From Carnobacterium sp. 17-4 (GTDB taxonomy: Bacteria > Bacillota > Bacilli > Lactobacillales > Carnobacteriaceae): a stretch of 64,000 bases of DNA. The stretch is from NCBI RefSeq assembly GCF_000195575.1, contig NC_015391.1, positions 1,910,363 to 1,974,362 of the forward strand, written 5' to 3'. This document shows, one piece after another, positions 1 through 8,140 of the stretch (its first letter is position 1; each line of letters begins with the position of its first letter). A program made the translations under genes and the position numbers. A model generated the notes under the pieces. The model saw nothing but the letters and a program-made list of their open reading frames with translations, was not told the DNA's origin and made no database searches.

Positions 1-1269
1 GTGAATTTCCTCAAATGTAATTTCCCACTCATTGTGACATTCAACCCCAGTGAACGTTACCATTGGATAAAGTGCACCTTTTAACCCTTGTTGGCGCGCA
101 TTGTGTTCAGCTTGTGGCAATTGATTGTGTCGGTAAGTCAATAAATTTTTAGACACTCGTTGATCAGTCAAAGCTAAGTACAATGGAACGGCGTACGCTT
201 CTGTATCCCAGTATGTTGCTCCACCATACTTTTCACCCGTAAAGCCTTTTGGTCCAATATTTAAACGCTCATCTTCACCATAATAAGTTGAGAATAGTTG
301 GAATAAATTGTAACGGATACCTTGTTGTGCTGCGCTATCTCCTCCAATAACCACATCCGCTTTTGCCCAACGTTCTTCCCATAATTCAGCGTGCTGGTTT
401 CTCAATTCTGCAAAAGAGAAAGACGTTAAGTTTGTACTTAATGCTTGGCTACGTGTTCCTACTTCTTCCTTTGAACTATCTCGCGAAGTTGTTAAAATAA
501 CCAATTTTTCAATAGATGCTTGTTCGCCTGCTGCTAGTTTTCCAGCAAACTCCTCATTGACGCACATATCTGATACGGTATCACAGATTTTCTCAATGCC
601 AACAGTGCGGTTTAACATCGTTGCAGCTACTGTAAACTGTTCGATTCCAAAATCATTTGGTTTTGTTTCAACAATCAATGTATTTTTCGCTGCCATCACT
701 GGAAGCCAGAATTTTTCTTCGTAGTTCGAATCTTCATTTGTCACATTACCGTCTAGCCCTGGAAAAAAACGTATTTCAACGGCTTCATTCAAACTGGTAA
801 CATTCATTCGAATCGCACACAATTCTTTTTGGGCCAGACTGACAAATCGTTCGACTTCAACCTGTACTTGCTTCTTGTTCTTCTCAACGATATAACGGCG
901 TGATAAAATCCCAGTCCGCATATCCAGCTCCATTTCAAATTCATGAATAGTATCGCTATATAAATCTACTGGCTCTCCATCTATAAACAAATCCAATTGG
1001 ATAAAGTTCATCGAATTAATGACTTTACCAAAGTAATCAGGATAACCATTTTTCCACCAGCCAACACGTGTTTTATCCGGATACCATACACCCGCTAAGT
1101 AGCTGCCTTGATGGTGATCACCTGAATAGCGTTCTTCAAAATTCCCTCGCATTCCCATATAACCATTTCCAATACTGGTCAAGCTTTCTTGCAGTCGTCT
1201 TTGTTTCTTATCCAATATTTGTGTTGAGATTTTCCATTCATCTAATTCAAATAATCGTTTATTTTCCAT
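1..1269 (-). CDS. malP: Maltose phosphorylase (GH65), 5' part, cut by window start
   Basis: This is the N-terminal 423 residues of a glycoside hydrolase family 65 phosphorylase; family members are about 750 residues long, so the catalytic glutamate and C-terminal part lie outside the window. Visible family features are an early [15 protein letters not shown] stretch and the [15 protein letters not shown] segment near residue 360. The enzyme would split maltose (or maltose phosphate taken up by the PTS) with phosphate in the cytoplasm. The ATG at 1269 follows a GGAGGAAG site. The gene is divergent from the MalT permease, the arrangement known from the E. faecalis mal locus, which supports maltose over trehalose or kojibiose as the substrate. 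Substrate identity is inferred from context. Confidence 0.85.
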   Translation of the reverse strand, partial: MENKRLFELDEWKISTQILDKKQRRLQESLTSIGNGYMGMRGNFEERYSGDHHQGSYLAGVWYPDKTRVGWWKNGYPDYFGKVINSMNFIQLDLFIDGEPVDLYSDTIHEFEMELDMRTGILSRRYIVEKNKKQVQVEVERFVSLAQKELCAIRMNVTSLNEAVEIRFFPGLDGNVTNEDSNYEEKFWLPVMAAKNTLIVETKPNDFGIEQFTVAATMLNRTVGIEKICDTVSDMCVNEEFAGKLAAGEQASIEKLVILTTSRDSSKEEVGTRSQALSTNLTSFSFAELRNQHAELWEERWAKADVVIGGDSAAQQGIRYNLFQLFSTYYGEDERLNIGPKGFTGEKYGGATYWDTEAYAVPLYLALTDQRVSKNLLTYRHNQLPQAEHNARQQGLKGALYPMVTFTGVECHNEWEITFEEIH

Positions 1270-1340
1270 TTTCTTCCTCCTAAAACTAATTTATTTATGT
1301 ACCTTAAAGTGTACAGCTAACTTTTTAATGCTACACCGCA

Positions 1341-1369
1341 ATCATAAACGCAAACGATTGCGTTGTCAA
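1341..1369 (-). promoter_or_regulatory. malP promoter
   Basis: On the minus strand TTGACA and TATGAT are separated by exactly 17 bases, about 70 bases before the malP start. The spacer contains the LacI-type operator listed separately, so a bound repressor would block RNA polymerase directly. Confidence 0.75.
1350..1361. promoter_or_regulatory. LacI/MalR-type operator inside the malP promoter
   Basis: The dyad GCAAACGATTGC has arms GCAA/TTGC and lies between the -35 and -10 of the malP promoter. The same motif in the other orientation is present at 1548-1559 before malT. The MalR name is inferred from the known regulator of this locus in related bacteria; its gene is not in the window. Confidence 0.7.
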
Positions 1370-1455
1370 TTTCATTTAAAAGTAAATCCTATATCTATTT
1401 ATCAACAATGTACTATAGATAAAACTTTATAGAATGTCGTTTTAATGAGATATTC

Positions 1456-1469
1456 TGTTACCGGTAACA
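1456..1469. promoter_or_regulatory. cre site (CcpA catabolite repression)
   Basis: TGTTACCGGTAACA is a perfect 14-base palindrome and matches the cre consensus TGWNANCGNTNWCA at every position. It lies between the two divergent maltose promoters, as expected for glucose repression through CcpA. Confidence 0.75.
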
Positions 1470-1503
1470 ACATCTCAATTTCGTTCACTTTTCAAGAAAT
1501 CGC

Positions 1504-1532
1504 TTGCAAGTTAAATTTTTAGTAGGTATAAT
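1504..1532 (+). promoter_or_regulatory. malT promoter
   Basis: TTGCAA and a perfect TATAAT are spaced by 17 bases, with the predicted transcript start near 1539. The operator at 1548-1559 lies just downstream. Confidence 0.75.
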
Positions 1533-1547
1533 CAAAGCAATATCAAA

Positions 1548-1559
1548 GCAATCGTTTGC
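1548..1559. promoter_or_regulatory. LacI/MalR-type operator before malT
   Basis: GCAATCGTTTGC is the reverse complement of the operator in the malP promoter and sits about 10 bases after the predicted malT transcript start. One regulator could therefore control both divergent units. Confidence 0.7.
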
Positions 1560-1592
1560 ATTGATTATACTATTTGAGGAGATGAACAAAAA

Positions 1593-3254
1593 ATGAAAAA
1601 AATGTTTTCATTTGATTTTTGGCAAAAACTTGGAAAAGCTTTAATGGTCGTTATTGCTGTTATGCCTGCTGCAGGTTTAATGATTAGTATCGGAAAAATG
1701 ATCGTCATGTTTGGAGGCGATGTGCAATTACTAGCCGTCACAGGAAATGTGATGGAAAGCTTAGGTTGGGGTGTCATTGGAAATTTACATATTCTTTTTG
1801 CCGCTGCTATCGGGGGGTCTTGGGCTAAAGAACGAGCTGGTGGAGCCTTTGCCGCATTATTAGCCTTTATTTTAATGAATGTTACTACCGGTGCTATTTT
1901 CGGTGTATCAGCAGACATGTTGGTTACTGAAGGCGCTACAACCAAAACTTTATTTGGTTCAGAAATTTTAGTCAACGGATACTTCACATCTGTCCTAGGT
2001 GCCCCTGCGTTAAACATGGGTGTTTTCATTGGGATCATTTCAGGTTTTGTTGGAGCGATCGTTTTCAACAAATATTATAACTACCGGAAATTACCAGAAG
2101 CTCTTTCCTTCTTTAATGGAAAACGTTTTGTTCCTTTCGTAGTCATCTTGTGGTCTGTGGTCGTTTCTATCGGCTTAGCAATTTTTTGGCCAATTATTCA
2201 AACAGGAATCAACAACTTTGGTCAATGGCTCGCAACATCTGGAGACACGGCTCCTATTTTAGCGCCATTCGTTTATGGAACATTAGAGCGTCTCTTACTG
2301 CCTTTTGGATTGCATCATATGCTGACCATCCCAGTAAACTACACAGCTCTTGGTGGAACTTATACGATCTTAACGGGTGCAAATGTAGGCGCTCAAGTGT
2401 TTGGTCAAGACCCATTGTGGTTAGCTTGGGTAAGCGATTTAGTGAACTTGAAAAATAGCGGCGATACGGCAGCTTACAATGATTTATTAACATCTATCAC
2501 TCCTGCTCGTTTCAAAGTTGGTCAAATGATCGGAGCTACAGGAACCTTATTGGGTGTAGCTTTAGCTATGTATCGTCGAACAGATGTCGATAAACGCAAA
2601 AAATATAAATCTATCTTTTTAACAGCAGCTATTGCGGTCTTCTTAACAGGGGTTACCGAACCGCTTGAATTTATGTTTATGTTTGCAGCACCTTTCTTGT
2701 ATATTATTTATGCAGTGCTTCAAGGATTTTCATTTGCTTTAGCTGATATTATTCCATTACGCGTTCATTCGTTTGGAAACTTAGAATTTCTAACTCGGAT
2801 TCCAATGTCCGTAAATGCTGGTCTGATGTGGGATGTCATTAACTTTGTCCTTAGCAGCATCGTTTTCTTTGGACTTGCCTATTTTGTTTCTTATTACTTG
2901 ATTGGTCGTTTCAACATTGCAACGCCAGGTCGTTTAGGCAACTATATTGATGAAGCTTCTATTGAAGACACTGATTCTGTTGCTGTTTCAACAGGAGAAG
3001 CTGTTCCAGCAGCAAGCGCACAAGTTCAAAACATCATCGCTCTTTTAGGAGGTCCAGCGAATATTTCTGAAGTTGATGCTTGTATGACTCGTTTACGGAT
3101 TACAGTAAAAGATCCCGCAATCGTCGGCGATGAGCCTGCCTGGAAAAAACTAGGTGCTTTAGGATTAATCAAAAAAAATAACGGTATCCAAGCTGTCTAT
3201 GGTCCAAAAGCAGACGTCTTGAAATCAGATATTCTGGATGCTTTAGGAGAATAA
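1593..3254 (+). CDS. malT: PTS maltose transporter subunit IIBC (MalT-like)
   Basis: This 553-residue membrane permease has an N-terminal IIC domain with many hydrophobic segments (about residues 10-435) and a C-terminal IIB domain whose phosphorylated cysteine is Cys497 in SEVDACMTRLRI. No IIA domain is attached, so it must borrow one, as reported for MalT-type permeases. The GLHHMLTIPVN and GVTEPLEFMFMF segments are typical of the glucose/maltose IIC superfamily. It would take up maltose and phosphorylate it. The ATG at 1593 follows GAGGAGAT. The divergent GH65 gene and shared operators support maltose as substrate; another alpha-glucoside remains possible. Confidence 0.88.
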   Translation: MKKMFSFDFWQKLGKALMVVIAVMPAAGLMISIGKMIVMFGGDVQLLAVTGNVMESLGWGVIGNLHILFAAAIGGSWAKERAGGAFAALLAFILMNVTTGAIFGVSADMLVTEGATTKTLFGSEILVNGYFTSVLGAPALNMGVFIGIISGFVGAIVFNKYYNYRKLPEALSFFNGKRFVPFVVILWSVVVSIGLAIFWPIIQTGINNFGQWLATSGDTAPILAPFVYGTLERLLLPFGLHHMLTIPVNYTALGGTYTILTGANVGAQVFGQDPLWLAWVSDLVNLKNSGDTAAYNDLLTSITPARFKVGQMIGATGTLLGVALAMYRRTDVDKRKKYKSIFLTAAIAVFLTGVTEPLEFMFMFAAPFLYIIYAVLQGFSFALADIIPLRVHSFGNLEFLTRIPMSVNAGLMWDVINFVLSSIVFFGLAYFVSYYLIGRFNIATPGRLGNYIDEASIEDTDSVAVSTGEAVPAASAQVQNIIALLGGPANISEVDACMTRLRITVKDPAIVGDEPAWKKLGALGLIKKNNGIQAVYGPKADVLKSDILDALGE

Positions 3255-3257
3255 TAA

Positions 3258-4094
3258 TTGAAATTATTAACGTTAAATACTCACAGCTGGTTAGAAGAAC
3301 AGCCCTATGATAAATTGGATACGCTGGTCAAAACCATTCTGTCCCATCAATTTGACGTGATTGCTTTCCAAGAAATAAACCAACCCATCGATGAAGCAGT
3401 TCTTGATCTATCAGATCAGTTTGCTTATCAAGCCGCTGATCCCACTGTCCAAATCAAGCGAAACAATTTTGCTTTCCTTGTACAGCAAAAATTGGAACAA
3501 GCTGGGCTACGGTATACTTGGACTTGGCAGCCAGCTCACGTTGGCTATGATATTTATGATGAAGGTTTAGCATTTTTGAGCCTTCATCCAATCAAGGAAA
3601 TCAAAACCTTTTATGCTTCTAAAAGCAGAGCGTTTGATAATTACAAAACGCGTCCTGTATTAGGTGTTCTAATTGAAGATAGCTGGTACTTCAACCTCCA
3701 TTTAGGTTGGTGGGATGATAAAGACGATTCTTTTAAAGAGCAATGGGCAGTGTGCTCAACTGTTTTCAAAATGTTAGCCGAACCTATTTACTTAATGGGT
3801 GATTTCAATAATCCCGCACAAATGACTAACGAAGGTTATGACTTAGTAACAAGAGACTGGTTTGATACCTTCCACTTAGCAGAGAAACGAGATAAAGGGT
3901 ACACCGTCGAAAAAAATATTGACGGTTGGGCTGAAAATAATGAAAAATTAAGAATCGATTTCATTTTTACGAATCACCCCTTTGAAGTTGATTCCTCAAA
4001 AGTCTTTTTTAATGGCAAAAATAATCAAATTATTTCTGACCATTATGGCGTCAGTATCAAACTTGCAGCCGCAATGAAACAAACCATCGTCTAA
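3258..4094 (+). CDS. Endonuclease/exonuclease/phosphatase family protein
   Basis: A 278-residue cytoplasmic protein of the DNase I-like metal-dependent hydrolase fold. Recognisable motifs are LNTHSW at the N terminus, FQEIN (metal-binding Glu, about residue 40), MGDFNNP near residue 180 and a C-terminal ISDHYGV (general-base histidine). It starts with TTG at 3258, only three bases after the malT stop, with AGGAGA eight bases upstream, so it is almost certainly co-transcribed with malT. A similar gene follows malT in enterococci. Its substrate is unknown: nucleic acid, a phospholipid head group or a sugar phosphate are all possible, and the operon position suggests a link to maltose phosphate metabolism. 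Confidence 0.85.
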   Translation: MKLLTLNTHSWLEEQPYDKLDTLVKTILSHQFDVIAFQEINQPIDEAVLDLSDQFAYQAADPTVQIKRNNFAFLVQQKLEQAGLRYTWTWQPAHVGYDIYDEGLAFLSLHPIKEIKTFYASKSRAFDNYKTRPVLGVLIEDSWYFNLHLGWWDDKDDSFKEQWAVCSTVFKMLAEPIYLMGDFNNPAQMTNEGYDLVTRDWFDTFHLAEKRDKGYTVEKNIDGWAENNEKLRIDFIFTNHPFEVDSSKVFFNGKNNQIISDHYGVSIKLAAAMKQTIV

Positions 4095-4101
4095 TTTAAA
4101 C

Positions 4102-4155
4102 AAAAAAAGCTCTAGACTCACAATCTTTTTTAGATTGCGGATCGAGAGCTTTTTT
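4102..4155 (+). terminator. Terminator after the malT operon; empty gap to 4393
   Basis: An imperfect hairpin with outer arms AAAAAAGCTCT/AGAGCTTTTTT and an inner CAATCT/AGATTG stem lies just after the hydrolase stop. The 238 bases that follow, up to the next gene, hold no gene that I can support. Confidence 0.7.
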
Positions 4156-4393
4156 AATGATTTCTTTTTTTTCGATAGATGATTTGATTTTCCTACTGAT
4201 AAAAGAATCACCCAAAGAACTTGCCACTATCCCAATGAGCACTATCAAAAAATAATTACTCAAGAATTTTCCATTTAATTTATCAAACGGATCAATTGAA
4301 CATCCAAATAAATAAAATTTATTTTCTGGAAACGTCAATACCTTCATTTTATGTGATAAGCTATTTATACATAGTTTAAGGAGGAATTTAAAA

Positions 4394-4714
4394 TTGGAAG
4401 TACATAAAGGTAGAAACTCATTTTTTGATGGTAGTCTTTTAAGTCTAATAGGATGGAGCATTTTGGGTACGATTATAACAGCAATAACTTTTGGGATTTG
4501 TTACCCCTGGGCTTTATGTATGGTTTATGGTTGGAAAATAAATAATACTGTTATTGAAGGTAAACGGATGAGATTTAATGGTTCGGCTTTTAGTTTGTTT
4601 AGCCACTGGATCAAATGGCTTTTACTTACGATTATAACGCTTGGTATATATGGTTTCTGGGTAACCATCAAACTAGAAGATTGGAAAGCACGTAATACAA
4701 CATTTGTAAGCTAA
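4394..4714 (+). CDS. Small membrane protein, DUF898/YjgN-like
   Basis: A 106-residue protein with two long hydrophobic segments (about residues 15-45 and 72-92). The GSLLSLIGWSILGTIITAITFGICYPWA pattern followed by W..E......GRMRF-like residues (KRMRFNG, about residue 57) resembles the DUF898 membrane family, in which a short cytoplasmic loop separates paired helices. It is shorter than the usual members. The TTG start at 4394 is preceded by AAGGAGGAATTT. It stands alone between two terminators. Function is unknown; it is likely a real, independently transcribed gene. Confidence 0.65.
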   Translation: MEVHKGRNSFFDGSLLSLIGWSILGTIITAITFGICYPWALCMVYGWKINNTVIEGKRMRFNGSAFSLFSHWIKWLLLTIITLGIYGFWVTIKLEDWKARNTTFVS

Positions 4715-4716
4715 GA

Positions 4717-4765
4717 AAAAAAGTCCTAAGAATATTGTTAAATCAATATTCTTAGGACTTTTTTT
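4717..4765. terminator. Bidirectional terminator
   Basis: Perfect 18-base arms (AAAGTCCTAAGAATATTG and its complement) around a six-base loop, flanked by A and T runs on both sides. It can serve the small membrane protein gene on the plus strand and the ABC-F gene on the minus strand. Confidence 0.9.
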
Positions 4766-4828
4766 GTCTGCTATTATCAATCTAGCAAAACGAATCAATT
4801 CATATGACTTCTTTCAAATCATAAAAAA

Positions 4829-6367
4829 CTACTCCATCTCAATCCTAACAAATCCATCATTTTTCATTTCATAGACATGGTCGCAGACTTCTTTTAAAAA
4901 CATCCGATCATGGGAGATAGTAATAATCGATCCTTCAAAATTTTTAAATAATTTTCTAAGTTCTGGCTGGGAAAGCGGCGAAAAATTTCGTGTCGGCTCA
5001 TCTAAGAGCAACACATTCTGTCCTGATAAATCAATTTTCAGTAGTAACAATTTGGCTTGTTGTCCACCGGATAATGATTGGATTGGATGATGCATTTCAT
5101 CTGTTGTAAAACGCATGCTTCCTAGGTAAGTCATCACTTGAGTGCGTTCTTCACTGTCTCCAGTTTCACTCAGAAATTCAACCGGCGTTTCATCCATCCG
5201 TAAATACTCGGCATAATTCTGCGGCATATATCCAGCTACAATATCTGTACGCTGACTTAATTCTGCCCATAATTGCTTCAGCAGTGTGCTTTTACCTACT
5301 CCATTTTGCCCGATGATTCCTATTTTTTGTGGAGACTTCACTAGCAGATTCAGTGAGTGTGCTAAAACTTTATCTCCTACCTTCACACTCTTATCTTCCA
5401 AATGGAGAATCGTTTTATTTGCAGGAAGGGGTTTGGTATTTGAGAATTTCACTAAAATGGCATCTGCTTTTAGTGGAATATCTTCAAAATCTTCCTTTTC
5501 ACGTTCAAACCTTTTGCCCATTGATTTTACTGCATGCATTTTCTTTTTTAATAACCTTGCTCCAGACGGATCTTGTCTTGAAATAGCTCCTTGTGCATGG
5601 TGCACACTGCTTTCAACTTGTCGGTATTTCTCCATTTGCTTATAATGTTCTTCCCGCTGCTTGTTGGCAACTTGAGATTGGTGTTCATAGCGTGCTTCTT
5701 TTTGTTCAATGTATTCTTTATACGATAACTTGGACACAGTCGAGACGGGTACTGTCTTATGCCTTAATAGCTCGATCTGAATGACTTTGGTCGCTGTCGC
5801 TGAAAGCAGAGATTCGTCATGCGAGATAAAAATAATCGTTAGTGGTGTAGATTTTATAAAGTGCTCTAACCATTTGACTGTATCAAGATCCAAGTCGTTA
5901 GAAGGCTCATCAAGCAATAGCAAATCAGGATCTGTTGAGAGTGCTTTTAGTAGCTGAACTTTGATTTTTTCGCCACCAGATAAACTGCCTACTGTTTGCG
6001 AACTTGTTAACCGATTCGCATCAAATCCAAGTTGCCCCACTAATTGATAGAGCATTTGGTAGTCGATGTCCATAGCATCAGCTTGGCTGAAAAAGTACTG
6101 ATCAACACTATACTCCATATATTCTTGCGGTAAGGATTGTGGCAAATAAACGGTGCGACTGAACTGGTTGATCAATTCCCCTTCTGCTTGAATATACGAT
6201 TCGATACTTTTATCTTCAAGAATCCATTTTAATAATGTTGACTTGCCATTTCCTTCTTCCCCAATAATGGCTACCTTTTCTCCAGGATTGACTGTAAAAC
6301 TCAAGTCCTTGATGATTTCTTTTAAATCCATTAAGTGGTGCAAGGTCAAATTTCTCACTTGTAACAT
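4829..6367 (-). CDS. ABC-F family ATPase, possible antibiotic-resistance ribosome protection factor
   Basis: This 512-residue protein has two ABC ATPase domains and no membrane segment. Walker A motifs are at about 36-44 (GEEGNGKST) and 353-361 (GQNGVGKST), signatures LSGGE at 129-133 and LSGGQ at 432-436, and Walker B strands end in LLLLDEPSNDLD and VLLLDEPT. The charged linker between domains (about 215-300) is the part that reaches into the ribosome in ABC-F factors. After the second Walker B the usual NHLD is replaced by RNFSP. ABC-F members of this layout often protect ribosomes from lincosamides, pleuromutilins or related drugs. The attenuator-like leader upstream fits that role, which remains an inference. 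The start at 6367 follows AGGAGGAATC. Confidence 0.8.
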   Translation of the reverse strand: MLQVRNLTLHHLMDLKEIIKDLSFTVNPGEKVAIIGEEGNGKSTLLKWILEDKSIESYIQAEGELINQFSRTVYLPQSLPQEYMEYSVDQYFFSQADAMDIDYQMLYQLVGQLGFDANRLTSSQTVGSLSGGEKIKVQLLKALSTDPDLLLLDEPSNDLDLDTVKWLEHFIKSTPLTIIFISHDESLLSATATKVIQIELLRHKTVPVSTVSKLSYKEYIEQKEARYEHQSQVANKQREEHYKQMEKYRQVESSVHHAQGAISRQDPSGARLLKKKMHAVKSMGKRFEREKEDFEDIPLKADAILVKFSNTKPLPANKTILHLEDKSVKVGDKVLAHSLNLLVKSPQKIGIIGQNGVGKSTLLKQLWAELSQRTDIVAGYMPQNYAEYLRMDETPVEFLSETGDSEERTQVMTYLGSMRFTTDEMHHPIQSLSGGQQAKLLLLKIDLSGQNVLLLDEPTRNFSPLSQPELRKLFKNFEGSIITISHDRMFLKEVCDHVYEMKNDGFVRIEME

Positions 6368-6391
6368 ACTGATTCCTCCTATCTAATAAAT

Positions 6392-6429
6392 AAAAACGAC
6401 CGCCAGCAAGTTTCTGCAGACGGTCGGTC
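6392..6429 (-). terminator. Leader terminator (putative attenuator) before the ABC-F gene
   Basis: On the minus strand a GACCGACCGTCTGC...GCTGGCGGTCG hairpin is followed directly by TTTTT, only about 25 bases before the ABC-F start. It lies between that gene's promoter and its ribosome binding site, so it should end most transcripts unless another fold prevents it. An upstream segment (complement of 6524-6533) can pair with its 5' arm. Confidence 0.7.
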
Positions 6430-6622
6430 AATTTCAATTAAACAGAGAGAATCCTAGTATGCCTATAGATGGCAACTCTATTGCCGATTCAAAAAGTTGT
6501 TTAAATGATTTATCTAAAAAAACCGTTGCAAAGAAACCTACCCTATTGGCAGAAACAAATTTCTTCTTCAATTACGATTTGTTTTAGATAGTGTACATTT
6601 AAGCACAACCTTTCGATTTGTT
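6430..6622 (-). promoter_or_regulatory. Untranslated leader with possible four-codon leader peptide
   Basis: The predicted transcript starts near 6622 and runs about 255 bases before the ABC-F start. It contains ATG-TAC-ACT-ATC-stop (MYTI, complement of 6583-6597) preceded by a weak GAAAGG. Very short upstream reading frames followed by a terminator are the known design of drug-sensing attenuators of several ABC-F resistance genes. The pairing choice is inferred from complementarity only. Confidence 0.45.
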
Positions 6623-6628
6623 AGGTAC

Positions 6629-6657
6629 ATTGTAGCAAGGATTTGTATTTTGTACAA
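6629..6657 (-). promoter_or_regulatory. Promoter of the ABC-F leader
   Basis: On the minus strand TTGTAC and TACAAT are separated by 17 bases, roughly 265 bases before the coding start. No other gene lies between, so the leader is transcribed from here. Confidence 0.65.
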
Positions 6658-6797
6658 TAATTACGTCACTTTGAATGAGTATCAATGTACTTAAGTTGCT
6701 TCTATTGATACCATCTTAGATACACTAATATTATTCTCTAAGAAATACTAGTTTCTTAGAGATTATTTTGTAAAAAATTATACTTATAGCCTTCCCC

Positions 6798-7595
6798 TTA
6801 AAGAACTTTTGAAGTTATCATAATGAACTGTTTTTTATTAAAAGATAAATGATAGTGCTTTGAGATCTGTTCAATAGATTTCAAAGTTTCATTATTAATA
6901 GATTTCATAAAACTCTCAATCCCTTCAATTAAAACTGGAGTGTATTTATCTAAATATTTTAATTGAAATTTTGTTAATTTAGATCTATTTCCCTCATACT
7001 TACTCCAATCGCCCAATGAATTAGGTTGATATCCTAGTTCAACATACCAAAAAGCAATTAGAATATTCTTTAATATCACTGTACATGATTCACAGTAATT
7101 GGTCTCCTTACGTTCTTTTCGACGATATAATTCATGAAAAAAGGCAAAATACTTTGATATTAATTCATCAAATTCGTTTTGTGTAATGTGATAGACTAAT
7201 TCTTTAGCTTTATTTTTTAATTCGTTTAAAAATCCTTCTTTATCAAAGATAATAAGTATGTTTTGCAACCAGACACTAGGCATTAAATCTAATTTATTAT
7301 ACACAAAAATATCTAACTTAATAAAGTTGTTAAAATGAATGACTGCATAAGAAATTGTTCTTGTTTCAATAAACATTATTTCACTAAGATCATCAATAAA
7401 GAATTGAATGAATTCTTTGTTCAAGTATGAATCACTAAGCAAAATTCTCAAATCGATATCAGAAAAAGGATCTTCATTTTTTGTAGCTATTGATCCTCCA
7501 AGAAAGATACCCTCTATTCCTGAAAAATTTGAAACTTTTTGTATCAATACGTTCAAAAGATCATGTCTATTTTTCTCAAGTTCCCCTTCATTCAT
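6798..7595 (-). CDS. Nucleotidyltransferase-domain protein (aminoglycoside adenylyltransferase-like)
   Basis: The 265-residue protein carries the polymerase-beta-type nucleotidyltransferase motif GGS...FSDIDLRI at about residues 33-51, with a later aspartate in FIKLDIF that could complete the metal triad. The rest is largely helical. The architecture resembles streptomycin-type or lincosamide adenylyltransferases, which inactivate drugs by adding AMP, but similarity cannot be measured here. Base composition is AT-rich compared with the housekeeping genes, and it sits next to the ABC-F gene and the DarTG-like pair, so it is probably part of an acquired segment. The start at 7595 has a modest GTGAGG site about ten bases upstream. 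Confidence 0.65.
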   Translation of the reverse strand: MNEGELEKNRHDLLNVLIQKVSNFSGIEGIFLGGSIATKNEDPFSDIDLRILLSDSYLNKEFIQFFIDDLSEIMFIETRTISYAVIHFNNFIKLDIFVYNKLDLMPSVWLQNILIIFDKEGFLNELKNKAKELVYHITQNEFDELISKYFAFFHELYRRKERKETNYCESCTVILKNILIAFWYVELGYQPNSLGDWSKYEGNRSKLTKFQLKYLDKYTPVLIEGIESFMKSINNETLKSIEQISKHYHLSFNKKQFIMITSKVL

Positions 7596-8140
7596 GACCT
7601 AACCTCACTTTACTTTGTATAAGAATTATAGTATATCATCAAAAGGCAGAAAATAATTTATTGAATAGAGATAGTTTATAACTATAGAAATATTTTCACT
7701 TCTATACTAAGTTTAAAATGTATTTTTATTAAGGTCTACATATATTTAAAATTTGAGAGTCAGTATAATTAGGAATATGTAACGTAAATTCAGTAAAAGG
7801 AGAATATTGTGTAGTTTTTAACTGAAAAAATAAAATATAGATATAAATAAAATCTAATAACAGAAATATATTGTAATTGCAAAAAAAATTATTGATTAAA
7901 GATATATCTACAATACTATAATATAACTTAATAATACTCTTTGTTACCATAGTATGCAAAAACGAATTATGGTATCATAAGTATGCTTGTTTGTCTATTA
8001 TCTATACGTATATATAAATTTTAAAAAGTGATTTATCTAGTTATTGAAAATTCAATTATTAACTATTTTTATATTTTATCTTTCATTCTACGATATTATT
8101 ATATCTATACTAAATTAAGTGCAGTAAAGGGGGGATAAAT
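7596..8140. other. AT-rich intergenic stretch without a supported gene
   Basis: About 545 bases of very AT-rich sequence. A 76-codon open frame on the minus strand (7729-7959) lacks a ribosome binding site and looks like composition noise. A short dyad TACCATA...TATGGTA spans 7945-7974. The upstream region of the macro-domain gene lies at the right end, with a possible TTCATT/TATACT promoter around 8081-8110, but it is weak. Confidence 0.5.

Noticed and set aside
1565-2071. 168-codon open frame opposite malT
   Set aside because: It is the reverse-strand shadow of a membrane protein gene and has no supporting start site or homology.
4096-4461. Open frame of 121 codons on the minus strand, including a hydrophobic stretch and an internal ATG at 4347
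   Set aside because: It reads through the terminator of the malT operon, has no ribosome binding site and partly covers the start of the DUF898-like gene.
7729-7959. 76-codon open frame on the minus strand in the AT-rich gap
   Set aside because: No ribosome binding site, amino acid content follows the base composition, and no recognisable motif.
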